From the IMG/VR virus record IMGVR_UViG_3300028418_000024, positions 1 through 26,287 of that record: 26,287 bases of DNA, one strand, 5' to 3'. Shown piece by piece: positions 1 to 6,920 of this stretch; positions within the stretch are counted from its first letter, which is position 1, and each line of letters opens with the position of its first letter. Position numbers and translations under genes: made by a program. Below the pieces are notes generated by a model. The model was not told the DNA's origin, made no database searches, and worked only from the letters and a program-made list of their open reading frames with translations. This stretch comes from a virus.

Positions 1-135
1 AATTGAGTTATTTTCTCTACCCCATTGTTCGTGAAATAATACCAATAAATCTTTATAAGAACGAATACCAACCCTTTGTTGTATCAATTCTATCTCACTA
101 TTTATGACATTGTAATAAGGTAAATCATTATCCAT
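1..135 (-). CDS. Hypothetical protein, 3' part cut by window edge
   Basis: The first 45 codons of a gene that runs off the left edge; the visible product starts MDNDLPYYNVINSEIELIQQ. I do not recognise it. The start is well supported: a GGGAGA ribosome-binding site lies 6-7 bases upstream and overlaps the stop codon of the methyltransferase gene before it. The 16 bases ending in the ATG (TAGGGAGAAAAAAATG) are identical to those before the gene starting at 6829. It is the most distal visible gene of the minus-strand operon beginning at 2692. Confidence 0.65.
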   Translation of the reverse strand, partial: MDNDLPYYNVINSEIELIQQRVGIRSYKDLLVLFHEQWGRENNSI

Positions 136-145
136 TTTTTTCTCC

Positions 146-1048
146 CTAAATTAATATTTGCTGATAATATTCTTTATGTATATCTTTATTTACTTTTTTA
201 TTAATATTTTTAAATATGTGTGCAATTACATCAATAGTCCAACCATCACCTAAAACATCTTGTGCTTGATTAAAACTTAATGTTTTAGTGTAACCAACAG
301 GAACAGTTTGTGCTTGTTCAAGTTCTTCTCTTGTTAAAAACCTACAAAAATCTTCAAACTCAATTAAACCTGAATTTGGGCTTCTATCTTGTTTCCTTAA
401 AAGGCAGCCAACCTTTTTTGAATTTGTAATATTTTTACAATTTTTTATATTGTTTCCTTTATTACCATTGTTCCACATTTCTATTCTTGATTTTGTTTTT
501 TTTAATTTATATTGTTTACATATATCTTTATTTGTTTCTTTATAATCTTGAAAATTTATTAATTTATCTTTTGGTTGAGTAACATTTGGAATATTAGTCC
601 AATAGTATCTAGCCCTAGTTTGATAACTAACTAAAGAAGAATTAATTAAAGCACCTGCTACACCCAAATAATTATCTAATTGATTTTTGCTATTATTTTT
701 CATTTTTACATTTTCTAATAAAAAATATTTTGGCTTACAATCTTTTAATAATCTTAAATATTCATAAAATAATCTTGATTTATCACCTTCCAAACCTTTT
801 CCATTTACTTTTGCATTTGAAAAATCTTGGCATGGGCTGCCACCTATTAATAAATCTATCTTTGGTAAATCTTTTGCACTTAACTTACAAACATCACCTA
901 CATGAATTGTGTTTGGATAATGATGTTTTGTTAATTCAATAGCAAATTTTTTTATTTCACTAGCATAATAATTGTCATATTTAATGCCGGCCCTATGCAA
1001 TGCAAGTTGTCCACAACTCATTCCATCAAATAAACTCAATACATTCAT
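146..1048 (-). CDS. C5 cytosine-specific DNA methyltransferase
   Basis: Predicted to transfer a methyl group from S-adenosylmethionine to C5 of cytosine in DNA. The 300-residue product shows the family motifs in order: motif I LSLFDGMSCG at 4-13, motif IV SPCQ with catalytic Cys73, motif VI ENV at 112-114, a motif VIII-like RAR at 145-147, and motif X GDGWTIDVIAHI at 267-278. The target-recognition region (about 150-260) is short and Lys/Asn-rich, as in compact phage enzymes, so the target cannot be read. An upstream TTG at 1060 would add four residues, but the ATG at 1048 has GGA seven bases upstream and avoids overlapping the preceding stop at 1053. It follows a PD-(D/E)XK-like gene and an HTH gene. 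Likely roles are evasion of host restriction or an epigenetic mark; a restriction-modification pair is possible but unproven. Confidence 0.93.
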   Translation of the reverse strand: MNVLSLFDGMSCGQLALHRAGIKYDNYYASEIKKFAIELTKHHYPNTIHVGDVCKLSAKDLPKIDLLIGGSPCQDFSNAKVNGKGLEGDKSRLFYEYLRLLKDCKPKYFLLENVKMKNNSKNQLDNYLGVAGALINSSLVSYQTRARYYWTNIPNVTQPKDKLINFQDYKETNKDICKQYKLKKTKSRIEMWNNGNKGNNIKNCKNITNSKKVGCLLRKQDRSPNSGLIEFEDFCRFLTREELEQAQTVPVGYTKTLSFNQAQDVLGDGWTIDVIAHIFKNINKKVNKDIHKEYYQQILI

Positions 1049-1052
1049 ATTT

Positions 1053-1547
1053 CTATCCAAAGTTGTTTGTTATAATACAAAAATCTTTTATCTTAAAATG
1101 TCTTAATGTTTCTCTATCTCGATAATCATTCCTGTAATCTTTTAGTTGTAATCCTAGTTCCGGTCTATGCACCAAACCTCTTGGATTTTTCATTGGGTCA
1201 ATTAATTCTTTTTTTCTTTTGTTTAAATCAATATAGCCAAGTGTCTTAGATTTTTTCCACCACACAACAAATAAGAATGGTATGTGACTTTCATCACCAT
1301 TTTGTATAGCCCACATATATTTTTTGTTGGACATAATCATGGTGTCGAATTGGTTGACATCTATATTGCGGCATCTTACCTCAACCATTGCGTCAACTTT
1401 CTTATTTCTCATACAAGCAAAATCAAACTCATAAGCAAGCGGCATATCATGGGCGGTAAAATTCCATTTATACATGACATATTCAATAACCTTTTGTTGA
1501 TTATTTCTATCTTCATCATTCTCATAAAGGTGTGTTTTTTTAGTCAT
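1053..1547 (-). CDS. Predicted PD-(D/E)XK-fold nuclease-like protein
   Basis: A 164-residue protein with an N-terminal helix containing Glu22, then a YEFDFA strand (Asp42), then a VEVRCR strand (Glu56, Arg58, Arg60), followed by a helix and a hydrophobic strand FLFVVWW. The spacing of D and ExR/K between strands is that of PD-(D/E)XK nucleases, but Arg stands where the usual catalytic Lys is, so activity is uncertain. It could be a structure-specific or restriction-type endonuclease, or an inactive relative. It overlaps the upstream HTH gene by 8 bases and ends 4 bases before the methyltransferase start, so the two are probably translated from one message. The ribosome-binding site is weak, which fits coupling to the gene upstream. 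Confidence 0.55.
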   Translation of the reverse strand: MTKKTHLYENDEDRNNQQKVIEYVMYKWNFTAHDMPLAYEFDFACMRNKKVDAMVEVRCRNIDVNQFDTMIMSNKKYMWAIQNGDESHIPFLFVVWWKKSKTLGYIDLNKRKKELIDPMKNPRGLVHRPELGLQLKDYRNDYRDRETLRHFKIKDFCIITNNFG

Positions 1548-1791
1548 CTATATGCACATTTGACAAAATAGTAACAATGTTTTCATTCCAAATGTTTTCA
1601 AACCAATCGTTAGGTTGAACCGCACCGGATGACATAACTAATATTATTTTCATTATTTTATGGCTTGGTATGCTTTCACCATTACACCATCTATACCATT
1701 GTCTTTCTGTGCCTAAATCTCGCCATCTATCTTTCTTGGCAATACTATAAGGTGTTTCACCCATAGATTTTAAATATGATAATATTTGCAT
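1540..1791 (-). CDS. Small Cro/YdaS-like HTH DNA-binding protein
   Basis: An 83-residue protein. Residues 1-65 fit a Cro-type helix-turn-helix: an initial helix, SIAKK, a QWYRWCNGESIP stretch (31-42) like the recognition-helix and wing segment of Cro/YdaS proteins, then an IMKIILVMSSGAV helix and NDWF. The call rests on this pattern, not on a search. A strong AGGAGT ribosome-binding site lies six bases before the ATG. The position in an operon driven by the 2693-2830 divergent region makes it a candidate regulator of that region, where an inverted repeat is present. The tail after residue 65 is unremarkable. Confidence 0.6.
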   Translation of the reverse strand: MQILSYLKSMGETPYSIAKKDRWRDLGTERQWYRWCNGESIPSHKIMKIILVMSSGAVQPNDWFENIWNENIVTILSNVHIDD

Positions 1792-1820
1792 TTTTTACTC
1801 CTTACTTTCATATATTTCAC

Positions 1821-2504
1821 TTACACGAATGTTATTTTAGTTGGTCTTTTTACAAACGCACACTTTAAGTCTTGAGAACAATTTTCATGCTCTAATGTAA
1901 AATCTTGTGTATATGTATCTTGATTAAGTATTGCATCAAAACTAAATCTAACACCTTTATAGTGTTTGTTTTCTAAAAAATTATGTAAAACCTCACCATC
2001 ATTATATGTAGATAATATATTATCATCTAATTTTTTTGGTACTGTAAGATTTAAAACAAAACCTCTATCATCTAAAAACCACATTTTATTAATTTCAGGA
2101 TAATATTCATTTATAGGATTTTCTTTCCAATAAGTTAAAATAATTTTACCTGTAAAGGTTTGCTTATCATCATTAAAGGAAAAATCTACTGACTTAATAA
2201 ACTCTTTATTTTCATAATAAGAAATAACATGGGCATTATCGTTATGATTACCATTAAATTTTTCTTCTTTATCATTAGCTCCCCAATCATCTAAATTAAA
2301 ATTAACATCAAAATCATAATCAGAAATTCCAATATAATCTCTTGCTTTTTTAATTGCTTTTTCCTTATCAGTTGATAGATTTTTTTGATGCTGCCAATAA
2401 AATATTTTACCATTAAAACCAATATCCCAACATTCAAGATACAAACAGTAAAAACCATTTTTATCACCGCTTTTAATTGTGTAATTTTTTTCTGATTTAG
2501 ACAT
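1821..2504 (-). CDS. Hypothetical protein, 227 aa
   Basis: Not recognised. The protein is soluble, with no signal peptide or membrane segment. It is rich in Asp, Asn, Lys and aromatic residues, with alternating strands (for example KIFYWQHQ, FTGKIILTYW, VRFSFDAIL) suggesting a mainly beta fold. I chose the ATG at 2504 rather than a TTG at 2522: it overlaps the preceding stop as TAATG and has AAGGA about eight bases upstream, so it is probably coupled to the 62-aa gene. The product then begins MSKSEKNYTI. It sits between a 62-aa gene and the HTH gene in the early-type operon. Confidence 0.7.
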   Translation of the reverse strand: MSKSEKNYTIKSGDKNGFYCLYLECWDIGFNGKIFYWQHQKNLSTDKEKAIKKARDYIGISDYDFDVNFNLDDWGANDKEEKFNGNHNDNAHVISYYENKEFIKSVDFSFNDDKQTFTGKIILTYWKENPINEYYPEINKMWFLDDRGFVLNLTVPKKLDDNILSTYNDGEVLHNFLENKHYKGVRFSFDAILNQDTYTQDFTLEHENCSQDLKCAFVKRPTKITFV

Positions 2505-2692
2505 TATATTTTTCCTTGACAAAATTGTAATTGTTCAATTTTTTTTAGTGCAGCTTTGTTGGTTCTTAAAAGTGAACCATAACCTTCTTCACCTTCATCA
2601 ATATGTTGTTCATACATATCAATTTGTGCAAAAATAGCTACTCGCATTTCTTCAAGTTGGGCTTCTGTAAACTTTATTTTATTATTCATCAT
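2504..2692 (-). CDS. Small helical protein, 62 aa, first gene of operon
   Basis: Not recognised. A short charged protein predicted to form two amphipathic helices (residues 8-31 and 38-56). GAGGAG lies three bases before the first ATG (2692) and six before the second (2689); the second, giving MNNKIKFTEA, has the better spacing. This is the first gene behind the promoter at 2714-2742 and ends in a TAATG overlap with the next gene. Confidence 0.65.
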   Translation of the reverse strand: MMNNKIKFTEAQLEEMRVAIFAQIDMYEQHIDEGEEGYGSLLRTNKAALKKIEQLQFCQGKI

Positions 2693-2713
2693 GTTCTCCT
2701 CATTAACTATTAC

Positions 2714-2742
2714 AAAATATATCTATTGCAAACTTATGTCAA
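2714..2742 (-). promoter_or_regulatory. Strong sigma70-like promoter of the leftward operon
   Basis: On the minus strand a perfect TTGACA (2737-2742) is followed after 17 bases by TATTTT (2714-2719). Transcription would start about 2707, giving a short leader with GAGGAG before the 62-aa gene. This is the clearest promoter in the window. Confidence 0.75.
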
Positions 2743-2777
2743 CACATTATTTTACATGAATTAAAATGACTATGTAT

Positions 2778-2796
2778 AGGGTTCATGTGACACCCT
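2778..2796. promoter_or_regulatory. Inverted repeat, candidate operator
   Basis: Half-sites AGGGT and ACCCT are separated by nine bases in the gap between the divergent promoters. On the plus strand it lies where the -35 region of a promoter with -10 TATTAT (2816-2821) would be, and no good -35 hexamer is present there. An activator or repressor site is therefore plausible; a small RNA hairpin is the alternative. Confidence 0.35.
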
Positions 2797-2830
2797 TTAA
2801 TGAAAATACAAATTCTATTATTCTTTGCAC

Positions 2831-3784
2831 ATGAATTATAAATTAAAAGAAATAGTAGTTATATTTGTTGCACTTATTAGTGTATCGTTTTTGGCTTTTG
2901 CAGAAGATACAACAACGACATCTAATATCACTAATAATACCACTCAAAGTATTTCATCATCATCTTCAAATTCTTCTGTTATAAATCAAACTAATACAAA
3001 TAATTCTACAAGCAATATTACCCAAAATTCCACGACTGATAGCACTATAAATCAAACCAATAATTCTATTATTTCCCAAACCCAAGACATAACATCTAAT
3101 ATTACCCAAAATCAAAATGTAAATAATGTAGTCACGAACACATCAAATATAAATAATGTTAGCACATCACAACTTAATCAAGTTTCAGAAAGCAATGTCA
3201 TATCTTCAAGTAAAAATATAAATGAAAACAAAAATGTTTCACAAAATTTTTCTGAAAATAAAAGCGTAAATAATAATACAAATATTAACCAATCAGTTTC
3301 ATCATCAACGCAAAGGGCAACACAAACTATTAAATCACCTCCGGCTTCGGCTATTGCACCAAATGCTGCAATGTCAAGTTACTCACAAGACTTGTGTACC
3401 ACCGGAGCAAGTGCGGCAGTACAAACACAAATATTTGGTATTAGTGCCGGTAAAACTATTGTAGATAAAAATTGTATTATTCTAAAAAACGCCAAAGCTC
3501 TTTTTGATATGGGAATGAAAGTGGCGGCAGTATCATTAATGTGTAAAGGCAACAAAGATGTTTTTAGTAGCATGATGGCGGCTGGCACACCTTGTCCGGT
3601 CATGGTTAATGGCAAAAGTTTAATTGGTGTTGATGCTATTAATTATTATGAAAATAATCCCAAAGAAAGACCTGACTATGAAGATATTAAACATAAATAT
3701 GAAACAAAAGGTTATGAAATAAAAGCTTACACTAAGACAAATTTTTGTAAGAAATATAAAAAACATAAACTATGTATAAAATAA
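2831..3784 (+). CDS. Exported Asn/Ser/Thr-rich protein with Cys-containing C-terminal domain
   Basis: The 317-residue product has a clear Sec signal peptide: MNYKLKE, then a hydrophobic run ending SFLAFA before Glu. Residues from about 25 to 165 are a low-complexity N/S/T/Q/V-rich linker with repeated NITQN and NNVN-type units, which looks like an extended stalk. The last 140 residues form a distinct domain with several Cys (in DLCTTGASAAVQTQ, KNCI, LMCKGN, TPCPV and the Cys/Lys-rich end) that could form disulfides outside the cytoplasm. From memory the C-terminal pattern (LCTTG, then GMKVAAVS) recurs in marine phage proteins of unknown function. A TTG at 2825 would add two residues; the ATG at 2831 is preferred. 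No Shine-Dalgarno is visible, so the message may be leaderless. It overlaps the next gene by 13 bases. Confidence 0.8.
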   Translation: MNYKLKEIVVIFVALISVSFLAFAEDTTTTSNITNNTTQSISSSSSNSSVINQTNTNNSTSNITQNSTTDSTINQTNNSIISQTQDITSNITQNQNVNNVVTNTSNINNVSTSQLNQVSESNVISSSKNINENKNVSQNFSENKSVNNNTNINQSVSSSTQRATQTIKSPPASAIAPNAAMSSYSQDLCTTGASAAVQTQIFGISAGKTIVDKNCIILKNAKALFDMGMKVAAVSLMCKGNKDVFSSMMAAGTPCPVMVNGKSLIGVDAINYYENNPKERPDYEDIKHKYETKGYEIKAYTKTNFCKKYKKHKLCIK

Positions 3785-5628
3785 TTCTATTACTATTTTT
3801 TTCTTTTGAAGTTCATGCAAACGAATTTATTACATCAAATAATTCTATTATAGACATAACGCAAAGTGGCACAGGTTTATCTTTACAAGATGATGGCATG
3901 GCAAATGTTCCAATAGGTTTTAATTTTATGTTTGGTGACCAAACTTATAACAACATATCAATAGCTATGAATGGGTTTATGACTTTTGATAGTGTTAATA
4001 CATTCAATTCAAATGTTACTAGGCGTAGAAATTATCTTGCAGAGCAATTTCCATCTACCGGATATAATCAAAGTATTAAACCCTTACATTCAGATTTTAT
4101 AAGAAGGTCAAGCGGTAACCAATCACCTTACTATCAAACATTAGGTGAAGGTGCGGCACAATATTTTGTTGTTATGTGGCATGATGTAAGTGAATATTCC
4201 AATGGTCGTAAAAGTACATTTGAAGCAATTTTATATGAAACAACAAATGAAATAGAATTTTTATATGAAGAAGTAAACATAGATAACCATGATGCAAGTA
4301 TTGGTTTGCAATATAGCATGACTGACTATGTAGAATATCTTTGGTATGACGACACTAACCAAACATCTTTAGAACGAACAAGTTTTGCTATTACAACAAA
4401 AGAAGAAGTAGATGAAAGTTTTACATCATTAAGTTCAACTTGTTTAGAAAATAGCAATGTAAGTATTTATTGTTCTATTTATGATTTAGATACAAATAAT
4501 GTTGATGTATTAAATGAAAATTCTTTTTTAGATAACATTTATGGCATTGAAAATAATGATGCAGATATTTATGGGTTTGACCAAGATGAATTAATTTATG
4601 GCAATGTCTTTACAATAAGTGTTGAAAATGATTACTTTGATGAACAAGAGAGTGTTGACCTCATAACAAACCTCGACACTCTCGACACCCCCCAAGATAA
4701 TGATGAATTTATAGACAATAATGTTTTAATAGAGCCTATTGAAAACATATTATTAATTGATGAAGGGTTTGAAGATATAGGTTTTGAAATTACATCAATA
4801 TCAGAATTACCAATTATAGATATAGAAAGTGACAACATAGATATTGTTGAATTAGAAATTATAGAAGAATTTTTTGAAGAAGAAATAATGGAGGATATTG
4901 AAGAACTTGAGGAGATTGAAGAAGAAGAACAAAATGAACAAATAGAAATTGTTGAAGAAAATGAAGAAGAAGAAGAAAACAATAATCAATCAATAGAAGT
5001 ATCATTAGAAACTAATAGGCAAGGCGTAGAATTTGTAAATCAAAATGTATCATCATCAAGCCAACAAGAACAAACCAATAATCAAGTTGTTTCATCAAGT
5101 GTTAGTTTTGATGGTTCAGGTATAAACAATCAATCTACACAAGAAACACAACAACAAAATACAATTCTTTCTAATATAAACATTGTCCCTATTGATATGG
5201 GTCAAGGTTTAGGTGCAACTCAAATAGCAAGTGTTGAGATAACTAGCGTAGATTTGACAACACAAATTGAAACTTTAACAACGCAAGTCATGTCTATTAG
5301 TGAAGCACAACAAATAGAACAAAATTTTATAGAAAATAAAAAAGAAGAAATACAGGCACAAATCAATAGTCAAAATGAAACAGGAGAATATTCAATAACT
5401 TTACAAGATGACATTATAGGGCTTATGGGTTTTGTGCCTAACTTTAACCAATATTATATAAAGCTACCGGATAGACAAAATTTCTATCAACCAACCCAAA
5501 TATATACAAATAATATTTTATATGATAACAACAATGCTATGGGTTCGTTAATTGGCATTTCAAACGCAAGACATAATATAATGCGTGGTCAATCAACAAT
5601 AGAACAATTAAATAGGAGATACGAATGA
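3772..5628 (+). CDS. Exported NIDO-like beta protein with acidic middle region
   Basis: A 618-residue protein with a short signal peptide (residues 1-16, ending VHA). Residues 28-208 resemble the NIDO/nidogen-type beta domain of secreted adhesins: PIGFNFMFGDQTYNNI, a MNGFMTFD strand, FVVMWHDV, FEAILYETTNEIEFLY and ASIGLQ in the usual order. Residues about 220-350 are Asp/Asn-rich, 350-403 are almost all Glu, Ile and Asp, and 404-465 are Gln/Asn/Ser-rich. The C-terminal part (466-618) is less biased and ends NARHNIMRGQ then EQLNRRYE. The likely location is periplasmic, cell-surface or virion-associated. It shares export signal and composition with the preceding gene, overlaps it by 13 bases, and has no clear ribosome-binding site, so coupled translation is likely. 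Function unknown; an adhesion or envelope role is inference. Confidence 0.75.
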   Translation: MYKIILLLFFSFEVHANEFITSNNSIIDITQSGTGLSLQDDGMANVPIGFNFMFGDQTYNNISIAMNGFMTFDSVNTFNSNVTRRRNYLAEQFPSTGYNQSIKPLHSDFIRRSSGNQSPYYQTLGEGAAQYFVVMWHDVSEYSNGRKSTFEAILYETTNEIEFLYEEVNIDNHDASIGLQYSMTDYVEYLWYDDTNQTSLERTSFAITTKEEVDESFTSLSSTCLENSNVSIYCSIYDLDTNNVDVLNENSFLDNIYGIENNDADIYGFDQDELIYGNVFTISVENDYFDEQESVDLITNLDTLDTPQDNDEFIDNNVLIEPIENILLIDEGFEDIGFEITSISELPIIDIESDNIDIVELEIIEEFFEEEIMEDIEELEEIEEEEQNEQIEIVEENEEEEENNNQSIEVSLETNRQGVEFVNQNVSSSSQQEQTNNQVVSSSVSFDGSGINNQSTQETQQQNTILSNINIVPIDMGQGLGATQIASVEITSVDLTTQIETLTTQVMSISEAQQIEQNFIENKKEEIQAQINSQNETGEYSITLQDDIIGLMGFVPNFNQYYIKLPDRQNFYQPTQIYTNNILYDNNNAMGSLIGISNARHNIMRGQSTIEQLNRRYE

Positions 5629-5861
5629 ACGATTTAATAAAAAAGGCACAAACTTATGTAATGCTTGTTGGGCTTATTGGTGGGATAGGTTCAGGCTTTT
5701 ATGGATATGGACAGCTTATGTTAAGAGTTGACCAAATAGAAGCAAGAGAATTTGAAAGTGTTGACTTAGCACCACTAGAAACACAAATAGCTATTTTAGA
5801 AGAAAAGGTTGGCAAGTTAGAAAAAGCTGCCGACAACAACAAAAATCCTTTAGCACAATGA
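5625..5861 (+). CDS. Single-TM coiled-coil protein, 78 aa
   Basis: After a short polar start there is one hydrophobic segment (about residues 12-32, with GLIGGIGSGFYGYG), then a Glu-rich helix from about 35 to 70 with heptad-like spacing (LETQIAILEEKVGKLEKA). This is the shape of a bitopic membrane protein with a coiled coil, as in i-spanins or small membrane-associated phage proteins. The ATGA overlap with the stop of the 618-aa gene, and another ATGA at its own end, place it in the same operon. An accessory holin, i-spanin or membrane anchor for the exported proteins are alternatives. Confidence 0.75.
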   Translation: MNDLIKKAQTYVMLVGLIGGIGSGFYGYGQLMLRVDQIEAREFESVDLAPLETQIAILEEKVGKLEKAADNNKNPLAQ

Positions 5862-5959
5862 AAAAAGAACATAACGACATAGATGGTCTAAAAGCATTTT
5901 TAATAATATTATTAATGTTAGTTGGGTTTATTGCTATACAGGTTCAACTAAGTTTTTAA
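5858..5959 (+). CDS. 33-residue single-TM peptide
   Basis: A short ORF starting in an ATGA overlap with the preceding gene: a charged start (MKKEHNDIDG) followed by a hydrophobic segment, AFLIILLMLVGFIAIQVQ. It would be a small inner-membrane peptide. The overlap and composition support it as real despite its size. It is the last gene of the envelope-directed operon, about 70 bases before the 6032-6057 hairpin. Confidence 0.6.
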   Translation: MKKEHNDIDGLKAFLIILLMLVGFIAIQVQLSF

Positions 5960-6031
5960 CAAAAATAGTGCATTTTTCACCCATGATTTGCAATTAATAT
6001 CAAGGTTGCTTTTTCAAATGATTTTACCAAA

Positions 6032-6057
6032 ATAACCCCTAATCACTTAGGGGTTAT
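6032..6057. terminator. Perfect 11-bp hairpin after the plus-strand operon
   Basis: ATAACCCCTAA pairs perfectly with TTAGGGGTTAT around a TCAC loop. It lies 72 bases after the last gene of the plus operon. There is no good T-run on the plus side (CTCGTTTGG follows) and only TTT on the minus side, so intrinsic termination may be inefficient; it could also stabilise mRNA 3' ends. The 5960-6031 stretch before it holds nothing I recognise. Confidence 0.55.
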
Positions 6058-6089
6058 CTCGTTTGGAGAACGAATTAAAACTTTTATTG

Positions 6090-6239
6090 ATGAACACATT
6101 TATGATTATTTTTATTATTGTGTTTAGTCATGTTATACATGGTAGGGAATGGTATTCATTAGACCTTTGTATTGCCGCTTGTTCACAAAGAAAAAGGCGA
6201 AAAATTACAAATGAAATTGATGATGAATTAATCATATAA
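6090..6239 (+). CDS. Possible 49-residue membrane protein
   Basis: An ORF with a hydrophobic start (MNTFMIIFIIVFSHVI) and a basic then acidic tail (SQRKRRKITNEIDDEL), a common design for small membrane proteins. GGAGA is present but about 20 bases from the ATG, which is too far for normal initiation, and it lies beyond the 6032-6057 hairpin. Coding status is therefore uncertain. Confidence 0.35.
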   Translation: MNTFMIIFIIVFSHVIHGREWYSLDLCIAACSQRKRRKITNEIDDELII

Positions 6240-6324
6240 TTGTATAAACGCAACCTATTTGTGTTGCCAATATAACAATATAAACAACACTAAAAAAATA
6301 CTTTTCTAAAAAAATCTTACTCAT
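6232..6324 (-). CDS. Possible 30-residue membrane peptide
   Basis: MSKIFLEKYF followed by a hydrophobic stretch (FSVVYIVILA). AGAGG lies seven bases before the ATG, and a good promoter is present at 6342-6369, so this tiny ORF has its own expression signals. Its end overlaps the converging 49-residue ORF by 8 bases. The signals are better than expected by chance, but the size limits confidence. Confidence 0.4.
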   Translation of the reverse strand: MSKIFLEKYFFSVVYIVILATQIGCVYTII

Positions 6325-6341
6325 AACAAACCTCTTAATTT

Positions 6342-6369
6342 GTTATATACCTTTTGTTTTTTCGTTCAA
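6342..6369 (-). promoter_or_regulatory. Sigma70-like promoter, minus strand
   Basis: TTGAAC (6364-6369), 16 bases, then TATAAC (6342-6347) on the minus strand. It lies just downstream of the terminator of the 129-aa gene and points at the 30-residue ORF, so it would drive either that peptide, a small RNA, or antisense transcription into the plus operon. Confidence 0.5.
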
Positions 6370-6387
6370 GTAAAATACATTCAAAAT

Positions 6388-6413
6388 AAAAAAAAGAGGG
6401 TTAAAAAACCCTC
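6388..6413 (-). terminator. Rho-independent terminator of the 129-aa gene
   Basis: On the minus strand GAGGGTT and AACCCTC form a 7-bp stem around TTTT, followed by eight T (6388-6395), then ATTTTG. It lies 27 bases after the stop at 6440. On the plus strand the stem is followed by CTTTTAATTTT, so it may work in both directions. Confidence 0.85.
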
Positions 6414-6439
6414 CTTTTAATTTTATATTTTGTCTTTTA

Positions 6440-6829
6440 TTATTTATTTCCCCATCTTGCAGGTATTTCCATCTCTAATGAATAATGATGAATGTAATAA
6501 AATACACTTTCTATTCCACTTGGCTCTATAACAAACTGCATTAAACCTTTATGTTGCTGTATACTTTCAACATCTTCATCGGCATATATTAATCCTTTTG
6601 ATTGTAAAGAAGTTAAGACACCGCCAATACTTTTCATAGACATATCAGAAGTAGCTGGCATGATACTAATATCTAGTGCATCAATATAAGCTTGTGCATT
6701 TTCCATTAAATCATCTAAGTCACCTTCTTTTATTGCATACCATTTATAACCATTTTGTGATAATGTAAGTTTATATAGTGAAGTAAGAACTTGAGCTTCT
6801 TTGTCTGTAAGTTTTATAGTGTTAGTCAT
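6440..6829 (-). CDS. Winged-helix-like conserved phage protein, 129 aa
   Basis: Begins with TDKEAQVLTSLYKL (8-21), a helix typical of the first helix of winged-helix domains, and later has a SIGGVLTSLQSKGLIYAD segment that reads as a recognition helix and wing. The part between (about 30-65) is acidic and helical. A DNA-binding role is suggested but not proven. AGGGAGA lies six bases before the ATG. It is a single-gene transcription unit with its own promoter (6854-6881) and terminator (6388-6413), divergent from the recombination operon. That is the arrangement of a phage regulator. Confidence 0.7.
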   Translation of the reverse strand: MTNTIKLTDKEAQVLTSLYKLTLSQNGYKWYAIKEGDLDDLMENAQAYIDALDISIMPATSDMSMKSIGGVLTSLQSKGLIYADEDVESIQQHKGLMQFVIEPSGIESVFYYIHHYSLEMEIPARWGNK

Positions 6830-6853
6830 TTTTTTCTCCCTAATTACAATTAT

Positions 6854-6881
6854 AAATTACCATACTGACATATATTGTCAA
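6854..6881 (-). promoter_or_regulatory. Promoter of the 129-aa gene
   Basis: On the minus strand TTGACA (6876-6881) is followed after 16 bases by TAATTT (6854-6859). A better TATAAT match exists nearby (6849-6854) but at an unfavourable 21-base spacing. The start would be about 6847, just ahead of the AGGGAGA ribosome-binding site. Confidence 0.5.
6866..6880. promoter_or_regulatory. TGACA-N5-TGTCA inverted repeat, candidate operator
   Basis: A perfect 5-bp inverted repeat with a TATAT spacer overlaps the -35 box of the leftward promoter and lies 40-55 bases upstream of the rightward -35. A protein bound here could repress the 129-aa gene and affect the recombination operon. Confidence 0.4.
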
Positions 6882-6920
6882 CAACTAAATACACTTTTTT
6901 GATATTTTTTTTATTAATAC

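Noticed and set aside
1048-1060. TTG start for the methyltransferase
   Set aside because: The ATG at 1048 has a better-placed GGA and begins right at the first conserved strand.
3000-3320. CRISPR-like or satellite repeat in the Asn/Ser-rich gene
   Set aside because: The repetition is of codons (AAT, ACA, CAA, TCA) with irregular unit length; there are no fixed repeats with unique spacers.
4632-4982. Ser-rich open frame on the minus strand
   Set aside because: It is the reverse complement of the GAA/GAT-rich acidic tract of the 618-aa gene, which yields Ser/Phe codons without selection.
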